A DNA stretch of 64,000 bases, taken from an uncultured Granulosicoccaceae bacterium (GTDB lineage: Bacteria > Pseudomonadota > Gammaproteobacteria > Granulosicoccales > Granulosicoccaceae). Positions 27,541-36,955 of this stretch are shown here, piece after piece (position 1 is the first letter of the stretch; each line of letters starts with the position of its first letter). The translations under genes and the position numbers were made by a program. The notes below the pieces were generated by a model. That model worked only from the letters and a program-made list of their open reading frames with translations. It did no database searches and was not told the DNA's origin. The stretch is taken from NCBI GenBank assembly GCA_937951345.1, contig CALFCF010000076.1, positions 20,666 through 84,665 of the forward strand, given 5' to 3'.

Positions 27541-29865
27541 ATGGACTTTAGCGAGCAATTGCCGAATCGCCGGATACTTATTCGGTCCAAAATCCTTAGT
27601 ATCACGGTTCCCATCATACTGATTTGTATTCTGGCGGTATTCGGGATGTTTGAATACAACGCTCAATCCAAAGCGGTCAACGCACTTCAGCAGAAGATGG
27701 ATAGAGTGATGGATGTTCAGGCAAAAGTGTTGTCAGAACCCACCTGGAATTTGGCAGAAAAACAGATCCAGCTAACACTTGAAGCGCTTATAGAGGCCGA
27801 TCCAGATATATCGCAAGCAATAGTTTACGATGAAAGTAAAAGTCAAATTGCTGCAGCATACGGTGATGAGCAATCTTCCAGCGCTTTCTTCACTCATGAA
27901 CGTGCCATAAAATATATTGTCTCGGGACAAATCAGAAACATTGGAACACTTGAAATTATCTCAAGCCAAAAGAGCCTGGCATCCGAGCGCTATAGTCGGC
28001 TGTTATTAGCAGGTGTGCTTGCAGCGTTGCTGGTTGTGACGGTGATTTTGGGGACGCTGTTTGCAGTAAACCGAGTTGTCGGTGTCCCTATGAATTTGTT
28101 GTTAAAGTCCATCAATCAAACAACAGGTGATCAACGCGACTTAATCGATTTCAGCAGCACAGATGAAATGGGTATGGTTATCAAGTCCTACAACAGCATG
28201 TTAACCAGGGAGCAAGAAAATAAACAAGCATTGAATGCCCTGAATGAACAGCTTGAAGAACGGGTTTCATTGAGAACGCAAGAGCTTTCAGCCGCTCGTG
28301 ATGAAGCAGATCGGGCTAATCAGGCTAAAAGTTCTTTCCTCGCCACAATGAGCCACGAAATTAGAACCCCGCTCAACGGCATAATTGGCATGAGTACTTT
28401 ACTTGAAGGTACAAAGCTCAATGAAGAGCAACGTGAATTCAGCCAGACGATACACAATGCCAGTGACACTCTATTGTCGATCATCAATAACATTCTGGAC
28501 TTCTCCAAAGTTGAGGCAGGTGCAATCGATCTCGAAAAAAGACCTATTAATCTGATCGAAACCATAGAAGACGCTATAGAACTGGTCTCAACGGAAGCCT
28601 CTGAAAAAAGGCTTGAATTAATCTGTAACATAGATGATTCAGTGCCTGAAGGTGTGCTGGGTGACTCAACACGCTTGAAACAGATTCTGATGAATTTAAT
28701 GAACAACGCTATAAAATTCACAGAATCGGGTGAGGTTATGTTAGATGTGAAATTACTAACACCAGATACCTTGAAATTTACGATTACGGATACAGGCATT
28801 GGTATTCCTGTAGATCGTATGGATAAATTGTTTAAATCTTTTTCTCAAATTGATACATCTACAACAAGACGTTATGGCGGTACCGGTTTAGGGCTGGTTA
28901 TTACAAAAAAAATGGTTGAGCTTATGGGCGGTGACATAAAGGTGGAAAGCACCTTAAACAAGGGGTCTGTTTTTTCCTTTGTAATCCCATTCGAAACCGC
29001 TAAAGCGCCGGCTGCATTAGCGACAATTGAGCTGCTATCGTCTGTTAAAGGGCGAAAGGCGCTGGTCGTAGATGATAATTCAACCAATAGGTTGATATTG
29101 TGTAACAAGCTTAAGAAATGGGGGGTCGATGTTTTTGAGGTGTCTGATCCTCGTGATGCATTGGATGCTCTTGATCAGAAGAAAGAGTTTGACTTTTGTA
29201 TTATAGACTTTGCTATGCCGGGAATGGATGGCATCGAGCTGGCGAAAGAAATTCAAATGCGCCGTGATAATAGTATGGAAATTATACTTTATACCTCGAT
29301 ATCACCATCAGATTTTGAAATTCGACAACGATTGGAAAGTGTAAAGCTCTCTGCAGTGTTACTTAAGCCTGCAAAAACATCTCAAATATTGGCAACTATT
29401 GCGCGCGCGATGTCGATTGAAACAGCGACGGAAAGTCAAGCCATAACAACGCTTGATACGCACCGCAATGCTAGAAATTTGCGCATTCTTCTGGTTGATG
29501 ATAATGCGATCAACAGAAAGGTAGGGTCGAAGATACTCAAGCGTATCGGTTACGGACCAGATATTTCCAACAGTGGTCAGGAAGCAATAGAGGCTTGCCA
29601 AAAACAATCTTATGATTTGGTGCTAATGGATATAGAAATGCCAAACATGAACGGCATTACTGCGACACAAAAAATACGCGATCTCCTGCCAAAGGAAGAT
29701 ATGCCTTATTTCATTGCGTTGACCGCAAATGCAATGGAAGCGGATCGAAAAACCTATTTGGCTTCTGGAATGGATGGTTATCTAAGTAAACCTATAGATA
29801 TGAGTGCGCTCATGGAAGCGCTGGATGATGTTAGTGAACATCGCTCTAACTTGAATAAATTGTAA
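27541..29865 (+). CDS. Hybrid histidine kinase with two receiver domains
   Basis: 774 residues. Two membrane helices (about 17-40 and 157-180) flank a periplasmic sensor, followed by a HAMP-like linker. The HisKA domain has H272 in [14 protein letters not shown]. The ATPase domain has N box [10 protein letters not shown]1 DTGIGIP and GGTGLGL. Two receivers follow, with D556 in IIDFAMPG and D697 in [13 protein letters not shown]; both keep the DD acid pocket ([18 protein letters not shown]). It is followed by a separate Hpt protein, as needed for a His-Asp-His-Asp relay. The upstream binding protein could present its ligand to the periplasmic domain. Confidence 0.93.
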   Translation: MDFSEQLPNRRILIRSKILSITVPIILICILAVFGMFEYNAQSKAVNALQQKMDRVMDVQAKVLSEPTWNLAEKQIQLTLEALIEADPDISQAIVYDESKSQIAAAYGDEQSSSAFFTHERAIKYIVSGQIRNIGTLEIISSQKSLASERYSRLLLAGVLAALLVVTVILGTLFAVNRVVGVPMNLLLKSINQTTGDQRDLIDFSSTDEMGMVIKSYNSMLTREQENKQALNALNEQLEERVSLRTQELSAARDEADRANQAKSSFLATMSHEIRTPLNGIIGMSTLLEGTKLNEEQREFSQTIHNASDTLLSIINNILDFSKVEAGAIDLEKRPINLIETIEDAIELVSTEASEKRLELICNIDDSVPEGVLGDSTRLKQILMNLMNNAIKFTESGEVMLDVKLLTPDTLKFTITDTGIGIPVDRMDKLFKSFSQIDTSTTRRYGGTGLGLVITKKMVELMGGDIKVESTLNKGSVFSFVIPFETAKAPAALATIELLSSVKGRKALVVDDNSTNRLILCNKLKKWGVDVFEVSDPRDALDALDQKKEFDFCIIDFAMPGMDGIELAKEIQMRRDNSMEIILYTSISPSDFEIRQRLESVKLSAVLLKPAKTSQILATIARAMSIETATESQAITTLDTHRNARNLRILLVDDNAINRKVGSKILKRIGYGPDISNSGQEAIEACQKQSYDLVLMDIEMPNMNGITATQKIRDLLPKEDMPYFIALTANAMEADRKTYLASGMDGYLSKPIDMSALMEALDDVSEHRSNLNKL

Positions 29866-29946
29866 GCCTGTCTTTATGTATGCGAGTCGCTCAGGTCATT
29901 CGCAATACATAAGCCTCATAACACAATAGCCGTAATACTGGTTGAT

Positions 29947-30300
29947 ATGACACAGATTGATACAGGTGCGTTAGTCCGTCTACGTGATGTTATTGGTGGA
30001 GATGAGGAAGATTTGGCTGAGCTTATTCAAGATTTTTCTGAAACATCCCCCGATCTTGCTGATCAGATGGCGGCTAGTGCTAACGCTTCGGATTGGGCTG
30101 CATTAAAGATAGCTGCCCATTCGTTAAAATCTAACTGTAAAGACTTTGGAGCAGTCGAGCTCGCCGAATTGTGTCAGTCATTGGAAAGTGAGAGTGCACA
30201 GGGTGAGGTCACGAATGCACATGATAAAGTTGAAAAAATTTCCGCCGAAGTAAAAATAGCCGTCAAATTTCTACAGGATTTAGATTTGGCTGGACTTTAA
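29947..30300 (+). CDS. Hpt phosphotransfer protein
   Basis: 117 residues, one Hpt domain. The phospho-accepting histidine is H58 in IAAHSLKSNCKDFGAVELAELC, matching the Hpt helix pattern AHxLKSxxxxxGA. It follows the hybrid kinase by 81 bp on the same strand and very likely carries phosphate from the kinase's second receiver to a final receiver. The nearest candidate is the convergent receiver-EamA fusion 72 bp away. No other catalytic domain is present. Confidence 0.9.
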   Translation: MTQIDTGALVRLRDVIGGDEEDLAELIQDFSETSPDLADQMAASANASDWAALKIAAHSLKSNCKDFGAVELAELCQSLESESAQGEVTNAHDKVEKISAEVKIAVKFLQDLDLAGL

Positions 30301-30372
30301 CCGCAGGCACGTACGTCAGAATTTACTGCGATAAGGATATTCAACAGGCTATTCAGCTGAGTTCAGGTAAAT

Positions 30373-31956
30373 TCAGGTATTGTCTGGATGCGTGATGCTT
30401 GATGTGCCCGGTTGTGAATTGCGATTGTTGGGCGCTCCAGTATCAACCCGAGGAAAGATTGGCGTCTTATCTTCCTCTTGTCTTCGTGGCCCTACCAGAA
30501 ACAATCCGCATAACATCAACAGTAAGGCGAGCCAGGCAATACCAGGTAGCCTCTCACCGAGTAGCAATGCGCCCCATGCAATGCCGCAGACAGTAACGAC
30601 GATACTGCTCTGGCTGGCAAATACAGCACCCAGATACTTAATCAGAATTACCCGAAGCGAACAGGTCACCGCCGAGATTAATCCCATTAGAAGCACAACC
30701 ATCGTAACCTTGTCAAAACCACTGCCAAATTTTAGCGGGTAATAGTCATCAAATATCACAATGAGCGGTAGCAGTATTATCGCAGCGGCAAATCCGGAGT
30801 AACCAGCCGCTGTAATTCGGTCAAGTTCTTCGGGCAAATACTGTGCGAGCATCAAGCCACGCAAGGCGTATCCCAGCGGACCCATGGCAGCAACGAGAAT
30901 CCATGTCCAGCGGGCTTCTCCTTCAAGGTTTTGGGTTACCGACATCAGGACAAATACGCCAACGACTCCAATGACAAAACCCAGGAAGCGCCGCAAACTA
31001 GGTTGTTCAATTCTAAAGACCATGGCCAGCAGGAAAGCCATGAAACCTTCTGTTACCACAACCAACGAAATAATCCACGCCTCTAGTTGCTCAGCTGCCC
31101 AGAAGATAAAAACTTCACCTATCAGTGTTCCCAGTATGCCCCAGGCTGCGAACACCACTATCAATTTGGCATTAAGGCGGAACAGTTTCCCTCGCACTGC
31201 ACCAACTCCGATACACAACACGCCACATACAATGTTGACCCAGAAAGCAGTACCTATGGGATGAGGTTGCTCCAACGCTACTGTCCGCGACAATGGTGCC
31301 CATAGTCCTGAGACTATGCCGATAGCAAGTAATCCGAACACACCTTTAAGAGCACTAATCTGCTCGCGTAAACGCCGATCTCTCTCGTACACCTGGGCGG
31401 TCATGCGTGCAAACACACGAGATAGCCGGCCTAGAGAATCGTCGCGTGCGTCTATATCTTCAAACTGAAACCTTGCTGGATCGACGACTTCTTTTTCGAG
31501 TATTGCTGCTGCGTCGGCCAGTCGCTCGACCTGATTCAGGTAGGTGATCTCGCGATCGCGGTTTCTTTTTTTCTCCAGCGACGCTCCGATTCGTGCGTTA
31601 AGAAGAACCGGATCAAAATTCTTTCTCAGAAAATCCTGTGCCCCAGCCTTGATCGCTCGAACTACACTGTCCATCTCGCCATCAAGTGACGAAATAACGA
31701 TGACTGGAATTTCGCGCAAATGCTTGTCAGCGTTCATTTGGCGCATTACCTCAAAGCCATCGATATCCGGCATCACAATATCGAGTAGTATCAGATCTAC
31801 TGATTCTGATTTTAAAAATTCCAGTGCTTGCGCGCCGCTTTCCACAGAGACGGCGTTGTAGCCCAGATTTTTTACCGCCAGCAATATCTTTTTACGTTGA
31901 ATGGCCTGGTCGTCGACCACAAGGATAGTTTCGACAGCGCGTGAAGAGTTCTCCAA
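30373..31956 (-). CDS. Response-regulator receiver domain fused to an EamA/DMT transporter
   Basis: 527 residues. Residues 8-125 form a complete receiver: acid pocket D15/D16 (ILVVDDQ), phospho-acceptor D59 (LILLDIVMPDIDGFEV), switch Ser in VIVISS and conserved K112. A helical linker follows at about 125-205. Two five-helix EamA halves span roughly 210-505 with the typical LGERLPGIAWLALLLMLCGL end. The tail is polar. EamA proteins export small metabolites. The gene is one uninterrupted frame, so this is a real fusion, and it converges on the Hpt gene. A transporter gated by phosphorylation is inferred. Confidence 0.85.
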   Translation of the reverse strand: MENSSRAVETILVVDDQAIQRKKILLAVKNLGYNAVSVESGAQALEFLKSESVDLILLDIVMPDIDGFEVMRQMNADKHLREIPVIVISSLDGEMDSVVRAIKAGAQDFLRKNFDPVLLNARIGASLEKKRNRDREITYLNQVERLADAAAILEKEVVDPARFQFEDIDARDDSLGRLSRVFARMTAQVYERDRRLREQISALKGVFGLLAIGIVSGLWAPLSRTVALEQPHPIGTAFWVNIVCGVLCIGVGAVRGKLFRLNAKLIVVFAAWGILGTLIGEVFIFWAAEQLEAWIISLVVVTEGFMAFLLAMVFRIEQPSLRRFLGFVIGVVGVFVLMSVTQNLEGEARWTWILVAAMGPLGYALRGLMLAQYLPEELDRITAAGYSGFAAAIILLPLIVIFDDYYPLKFGSGFDKVTMVVLLMGLISAVTCSLRVILIKYLGAVFASQSSIVVTVCGIAWGALLLGERLPGIAWLALLLMLCGLFLVGPRRQEEDKTPIFPRVDTGAPNNRNSQPGTSSITHPDNT

Positions 31957-32337
31957 AATCTATGAAAGTTCCGTAGTTGGTTTAGGGATTTGTTTTTTAT
32001 TAGCTACAAATTGTCAATCAACCCTAAGTATTAAGTATGGATTTCTGCGCTGATCAGTTCCAGCTAACCGAGCAACTTTGATACTTGGATACGTCGACAT
32101 ATCGGTAGGGTATTTCTCATAATCGGCGGATCTGTATGGCTTCAAAAGTGTTTTGATCAGACGCGATTTTCGCATTGGTTGGCAATGGTATCAATCCGTT
32201 GATTATTGCAATTATCTGTCCGCAAGGTGGTGATTGATGATACCCACAGCGCCTTTAAAATAATCTGTACAGCATACTATCGAATCACTAAGTGCAACCA
32301 GGATCTTTGATCCGCGAGGCTTCTAAAACATAGTAAA

Positions 32338-32369
32338 AGAATTTGTGACAATTAGAATTTGTGACAATT
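32338..32369. repeat. Perfect 16-bp tandem duplication
   Basis: AGAATTTGTGACAATT occurs at 32338-32353 and again at 32354-32369 with no gap. It is non-coding and looks like recent slippage. GTGACAATT is mildly palindromic with the following CCATAATTGTG, but I assign no function. Confidence 0.9.
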
Positions 32370-32476
32370 GCCATAATTGTGTGGTCTTAGAAGTATGACG
32401 CAATGTAACCCAATCGGCCATGTTTGTCGCCAAGCACACCAGAGAAAAACCATAGGCCAACCGCAGATCACCGAAC

Positions 32477-32597
32477 GCCGGCTATGCACCAATTAATGCG
32501 TGTGGTAAGAACGATCGCGGATCTCGGTGAATCCGAACCCGTTCGTAAAGCCGATATTTTAGAGGCGCTATCGTATCGTCAACAACTGTTGAGCTAG
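32477..32597 (+). pseudogene. Degraded comM 3'-end fragment with internal deletion
   Basis: The plus strand encodes a stretch that includes MHQLMRVVRTIADL and ILEALSYRQQLLS-stop, matching the end of the ComM protein encoded at 24889-26436 (residues THQLMR..., RVARTIADL, LEALSYRQQIK). Relative to comM, the part between two TTAATGCG 8-mers (present once each side of the missing segment in comM) is gone and a single TTAATGCG remains. The N-terminal 90 percent of the gene is absent. It looks like a deleted relic of a second comM-like copy. Confidence 0.75.
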
Positions 32598-32642
32598 TTG
32601 CTGGGCTAGTGCTGAATCGCAGGTTGTCCCGATAGAGAATCG

Positions 32643-33317
32643 TCACTCATCCCCGACGTCGCGGGAAGTTTGCAGCGAACGCATTTCGGTCGTGGTGAAG
32701 TCGTCAGCCAGGTTTAGTGAGTAATAAAGGGCAATTGCCTGGCTACGATTTCGGACATTCAATTTGTCGTACAGGTTACGCAGGTGAAACTTAACGGTGT
32801 TAACCGCAATGTTGTGGTTGGATGCCAGTTCTTTGTTGGTTCGACCCAGTGATAATGATGCGAGAAGTGCGCGTTCTGTTTTCGTCAATGTTTGTAGTGG
32901 GTCGGCCAGCTCTCTGACGTCAAGGTAGGGGAATACCATGCTGCCGATCGCGACGGTTGCGATGACTTCCAGCAATTCTTCAGATGGCGATGTGTGGCAG
33001 AAAAACCCGGCTGCTCCTGCGGCCATTGCGCGTTTGGGCACCTCGAGAGATTTAACGTGGGTACAGACCACCACGCGCATCGGACTGTTTTCATCACGCA
33101 ATACTTTTATGAGCTTCTCGGCACCCAGTGTCGGCAGCAACCAGTCGACAACCAGTACATCACCCGGCGATTCGAACGATGTTTTCAGGCAGTCCTCGGC
33201 CGATGTTACCGTGCTCATCAGGCTGAAACGGGGATCCTCCTCGATCAATTCCGACAACGCGGTGAGCATCAGCGCGTTACCCTCGGCGATGGTGATCCCA
33301 ATTGGCTTAGCGCTCAC
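32643..33317 (-). CDS. LuxR/NarL-type regulator with atypical receiver
   Basis: 224 residues. The N-terminal receiver-like domain keeps one aspartate, D58 in VLVVDWLLPTLG, but the acid pocket reads AEGN (E12) instead of two acids, and the conserved lysine is not evident in GFFCHTSP. The C-terminal LuxR-type HTH is intact: LTKTERALLASLSLGRTNKELA and VNTVKFHLRNLYDKLNV. It is transcribed divergently from the aminotransferase-mtkAB-dehydrogenase operon, 150 bp away, and is the obvious candidate regulator. Control by phosphorylation is doubtful given the receiver. Confidence 0.85.
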   Translation of the reverse strand: MSAKPIGITIAEGNALMLTALSELIEEDPRFSLMSTVTSAEDCLKTSFESPGDVLVVDWLLPTLGAEKLIKVLRDENSPMRVVVCTHVKSLEVPKRAMAAGAAGFFCHTSPSEELLEVIATVAIGSMVFPYLDVRELADPLQTLTKTERALLASLSLGRTNKELASNHNIAVNTVKFHLRNLYDKLNVRNRSQAIALYYSLNLADDFTTTEMRSLQTSRDVGDE

Positions 33318-33467
33318 AGTGCAACGGTCCTCATCATGACAGTTTAGCTGTTCACAGCTCTAAAGGGTAGTAAAAAAACCATACTTTTGTCTACTCAATA
33401 GCAGTAATTAGTAACGTTTTCTCTGCAGACACCTGCACCAATACTTCAGGCAGACAAAAACGGACAC

Positions 33468-34718
33468 ATGCTAATGAGCACAAATACCTTTGAACGATTA
33501 ACGATACCGCACACGCTGGCCGCAGGCCCGGGACCGGGAAACACCGACCAGCGTGTGCTTGAACAGTATGCCCGTTGCGGTGTAGCGGATCACATGCAGC
33601 CGGATGTTTTGCGTGGCATGGTTGAATGCAAATTCATGCTGCGCGATGTGTTCGGGACAGATAACGTGCACACCTTCGGCGTTGCGGGTACGGGTTGGAG
33701 CGGACTGGATGCCATGATGAGTGCGGTCCTGCCGGGTGACACTGTTGTAGCCTTCGTCAACGGCACATTCTCCGGTATCGACGGTCTTACACTGCGCATG
33801 AAGGCTGCGACAGCAGAAGAGCTCGCTGCCGATCCAACCAACCCGCAACCAGCCTCTGTCACTATCGTAGAAATCCCGCACGGGCAGTCTGTTGATGCTG
33901 CAACGATTGAGGATGCATTGAGCCGGCACAAACCGAAGTGGGCATTCATGGCGCACTGGGAAACCGGTTCGGGCCGGATTAACGACCTTGGAGCTTTCTC
34001 TGAATCTTGTGAACGTCACAATGCCATGGGATTGATCGATGCAGTGTCGTCACTGGGTGTCGCAGACTTTTCGATAGACGATTATCCGGGCGTCGCTGCA
34101 TGGGCTTCATGTCCGCAAAAAGGTATTTGTTGTTTGCCCTTGACCTATGCGCCTGTCAGTTTTACTGACCGTTATATAGCAGTACTCAAGCAGACCGGCA
34201 CGCGTACCTTTGTTCACCATCCGATACTTGAAGCTCGTCATTGGGGCATTGTTGATGGGAAAGATGTCGAGAAGGGGACCTATCATCGCACCCATTCTGC
34301 CTATGCTGTTGCCGCTTTTCATGAGGCGCTGCGCTTGACACTCGCCGATACGCTCGGAGCACGAGCCGCACTCTATCGCCAGCATGAGGAAGTGTTGCGC
34401 ACAACGCTTGAAATGCTGGGTTGCCGCGTAACGTCCAACATGAGTAGTCTGGTTGTGTTCAACCTGCCGGAAGCGTTCGCCGGAAGTGAAATGGAACTCG
34501 TGCAGAACTGCCGGGCAGAGGGCTTTGGTATCTGGACAACATTGAGTGAACCGGTGCAGATCCGGATCGGTATTTTGAACCAGCTGAATGAGGCTGCTAT
34601 CACCGAGATATTGACACGCTTCACCGTAGCGCTGAACAATATAGGTGCGGATGTCGACATCGACCGACTCAAAGCAGACATCGCGAGTATGTACCAAATC
34701 GAGGCAGTTGCGGTTTAA
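33468..34718 (+). CDS. Class V aminotransferase (alanine/serine-glyoxylate type)
   Basis: 416 residues; ATG 33468 or ATG 33474. The PLP lysine is K218 in WASCPQKGICCLP. The N-terminus HTLAAGPGPGNTDQRVLEQYA and the active-site stretch MAHWETGSGRINDLGAFSE followed by GLIDAVSSLG fit alanine-glyoxylate and serine-glyoxylate aminotransferases. In a serine cycle such an enzyme aminates glyoxylate and forms hydroxypyruvate from serine. The following genes (mtkAB and a hydroxyacid dehydrogenase) support a role there, but the donor and acceptor cannot be read from sequence. Confidence 0.82.
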   Translation: MLMSTNTFERLTIPHTLAAGPGPGNTDQRVLEQYARCGVADHMQPDVLRGMVECKFMLRDVFGTDNVHTFGVAGTGWSGLDAMMSAVLPGDTVVAFVNGTFSGIDGLTLRMKAATAEELAADPTNPQPASVTIVEIPHGQSVDAATIEDALSRHKPKWAFMAHWETGSGRINDLGAFSESCERHNAMGLIDAVSSLGVADFSIDDYPGVAAWASCPQKGICCLPLTYAPVSFTDRYIAVLKQTGTRTFVHHPILEARHWGIVDGKDVEKGTYHRTHSAYAVAAFHEALRLTLADTLGARAALYRQHEEVLRTTLEMLGCRVTSNMSSLVVFNLPEAFAGSEMELVQNCRAEGFGIWTTLSEPVQIRIGILNQLNEAAITEILTRFTVALNNIGADVDIDRLKADIASMYQIEAVAV

Positions 34719-34841
34719 CCGAGTGGTACTGCAAACCGTACTGAATGCTGCCCGGCGTCGGAACGAGGCTAACAATTGAGAAGCGTACGTCCAGACTTTT
34801 TAGGGTAATGTTGTCGTGAGATAACAAAGTTGGAGTGCTGC

Positions 34842-36035
34842 TTGGATATACATGAGTATCAGGCAAAAGAGCTTCTCAACGGTTTTGGTATTCGCACTCC
34901 CAGAGGAGGGTTAGCCTACAGCCCGGAGCAAGCTGCCTATCGCGCACGCGATATTGGTGGTGAGCGCTGGGTAGTCAAAGCACAGGTGCACAGCGGTGGT
35001 CGTGGCAAGGTCGGTGGTATTCACGATTGCGGCGATGAGGACGCGGTTTACCGGGCGGCCAGCCGGCTGTTCGGCAGTCGCTTACAAACCGGTGGTAGCG
35101 GCTCTCCTTCAAAGGTTGTTTATCGCGTTTACGTCGAGGAATACGTTGAAATTCAGCGTGAGATGTACCTCGGTCTTGTGCTCGATCGTAATAGCGAGCG
35201 GGTCATGGTGGTTGCCTCTGCCAGCGGTGGCATGGAGATCGAAGAAATCTCCGTTTCAGAGCCTGATTCAATTCTGCGTTGCATTGTTGAGCCCGCTGTC
35301 GGCATGCAGGCGTTTCAGGCACGTGAAATCGCCTTTCTGTTGGGCATTGATTCGGCCAACCTGCGTTCTGCGACGGACCTGATACTGGCAGCTTATCGCG
35401 CGTTTGAAGAACTTGATGCGACCATGGTGGAAATAAACCCGCTGGTGATTGCTGAGGATGGCCGGTTGTGCGCACTCGATTCGAAAATGACTTTCGATGA
35501 CAACGCATTGTACCGCCACCCTGAGATTGCTGAGCTGCGAGACAAGTCGCAGGAGGATGCGCGCGAAACGCGAGCTATGGATCGTGGCCTGAAGTACATC
35601 GGGTTTGACGGTGATATCGGTTGCATCGTCAATGGTGCGGGCCTTGCCATGGCGACGCTTGATCTACTCGAAAAGCATGGTGGTCGAGCAGCAAATTTCC
35701 TCGATATCGGTGGAGCTGCGCCGCCGGAGCGTGTCGCTAAAGCGATCCGTCAGTTGCAATCGGATGAGCACCTCAGTGTACTGCTCATTAATGTATTTGC
35801 CGGTATCAATCGTTGTGACTGGATCGCAGAGGGGGTTGTTCAAGCGCTTGCCGAGAAACCACTAACTATACCGGTAGTGGTGCGCCTGGCAGGCAATAAC
35901 GTTGAGGAAGGGCGAAAAACATTGTCGCGCAGCGGTCTGCCGATTATAAGAGCCAGCACACTGGATGAGGCTGTGACGCGGACAATAACTGCTAGACAAC
36001 GAATGATCGACAGCAACGGCCCACGCAACCCATGA
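34842..36035 (+). CDS. mtkA: Malate-CoA ligase beta subunit (SucC-like ATP-grasp)
   Basis: 397 residues from TTG 34842, chosen because it gives the family start (M)DIHEYQAKELL and has GGAG at 34832-34835, 6 nt upstream. The frame also opens at TTG 34830. The ATP-grasp region has VVKAQVHSGGRGKVGGI, and the C-terminal ligase part has GCIVNGAGLAMATLDLLEKH and NVFAGINRCDWIAEG. These stretches agree closely with methylotroph MtkA as I remember it, more than with succinate-CoA ligase. It forms malyl-CoA from malate with MtkB. It overlaps mtkB by 4 bp. Confidence 0.78.
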   Translation: MDIHEYQAKELLNGFGIRTPRGGLAYSPEQAAYRARDIGGERWVVKAQVHSGGRGKVGGIHDCGDEDAVYRAASRLFGSRLQTGGSGSPSKVVYRVYVEEYVEIQREMYLGLVLDRNSERVMVVASASGGMEIEEISVSEPDSILRCIVEPAVGMQAFQAREIAFLLGIDSANLRSATDLILAAYRAFEELDATMVEINPLVIAEDGRLCALDSKMTFDDNALYRHPEIAELRDKSQEDARETRAMDRGLKYIGFDGDIGCIVNGAGLAMATLDLLEKHGGRAANFLDIGGAAPPERVAKAIRQLQSDEHLSVLLINVFAGINRCDWIAEGVVQALAEKPLTIPVVVRLAGNNVEEGRKTLSRSGLPIIRASTLDEAVTRTITARQRMIDSNGPRNP

Positions 36036-36955
36036 GCATTCTGCTGGAGCGCGATACCAGCGTGCTTATTGTAGGCATCAGCGGTCGGATCGGCAGTTTT
36101 CATTGCCAACGTATGCTGGACTATGGCACCCGGGTTGTTGGTGGTATTACCCCCGGTAAAGGGGGGGGCAACATCGCCGGTCTACCGGTTTTTAACACGG
36201 TAAAAGAAGCGACCACTGCGACGACCGCGACCGCCTGCATCATCATGGTGCCACCACCTTTTGCAGCCGATGCCATTATGGAGTCAGCGGATGCAGGCAT
36301 CAGACTGTGTGCTGCCATTACCGATGGTATTCCGGCTCAGGACATGATCAAGGTTAAACGTTACATGCTGCGTTACCGTGAAGCCAACAGCATGCGTTTA
36401 CTCGGCCCCAATTGTGCCGGTGTGATCAGTCCGGGAAAATCCCTGATGGGTGTTATGCCCGATGCGATTTACTCACCCGGCGTTGTTGGTATCGTATCGC
36501 GTAGTGGTACGCTGGGTTACGAAGCGGCATCGCAACTAAACGCTGTCGGTCTGGGTGTTTCCACCAGTGTCGGTATTGGAGGGGATCAGATCACCGGCAG
36601 TAGCTTCCTTGATATCCTCAAACTGTTTGATGCTGATGATGAAACCAAAGCGGTGGTGTTACTCGGCGAAATCGGTGGGCCGCAGGAGGCGGAGGCCGCA
36701 CGTTATATCAAGGATTCGTTCTCTAAACCGGTTGTTGCGTACATAGCAGGAACCTCCGCACCCGTCGGGCGAAGTCTTGGACATGCCGGAGCAATTATCA
36801 CAGCGTTCGATGATCGTGCTGACGAGAAAGCGAGTGTGTTGCGTGACAGTGGTGCAATCATCGCGGAAGATCCGGCATCAATTGGCACCACGGTTAAATC
36901 GGCACTTGCCGGATGTTCCCTTACAAGGCCTAAAAAGAGAAAGAGTAAAACATGA
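36032..36955 (+). CDS. mtkB: Malate-CoA ligase alpha subunit (SucD-like)
   Basis: 307 residues. The CoA-binding Rossmann part starts with VLIVGISGRIGSFHCQRML. The conserved GPNCAGVISPGKSLMGVMP follows, and the phosphohistidine is H251 in GRSLGHAGAIITAF. It is slightly longer than SucD and ends in a lysine-rich tail (RPKKRKSKT). The start overlaps the mtkA stop and the end overlaps the next gene by 4 bp, so the three are translationally coupled. Malate rather than succinate as substrate is inferred from the partner and the operon. Confidence 0.78.
   Translation: MSILLERDTSVLIVGISGRIGSFHCQRMLDYGTRVVGGITPGKGGGNIAGLPVFNTVKEATTATTATACIIMVPPPFAADAIMESADAGIRLCAAITDGIPAQDMIKVKRYMLRYREANSMRLLGPNCAGVISPGKSLMGVMPDAIYSPGVVGIVSRSGTLGYEAASQLNAVGLGVSTSVGIGGDQITGSSFLDILKLFDADDETKAVVLLGEIGGPQEAEAARYIKDSFSKPVVAYIAGTSAPVGRSLGHAGAIITAFDDRADEKASVLRDSGAIIAEDPASIGTTVKSALAGCSLTRPKKRKSKT

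Larger units (their letters stand above)
31957..32642. other. Gene-poor stretch with comM fragment and tandem duplication
   Basis: About 690 bp between two minus-strand genes. It holds a 16-bp tandem duplication (32338-32369) and the comM 3' fragment (32477-32597), both annotated separately. I see nothing else that I can support. The promoter of the receiver-EamA gene should be in the left 150 bp. Confidence 0.4.

Noticed and set aside
33498..34019. 173-codon minus-strand frame antisense to the aminotransferase
   Set aside because: Shadow of a well-supported PLP enzyme; no domain pattern of its own.
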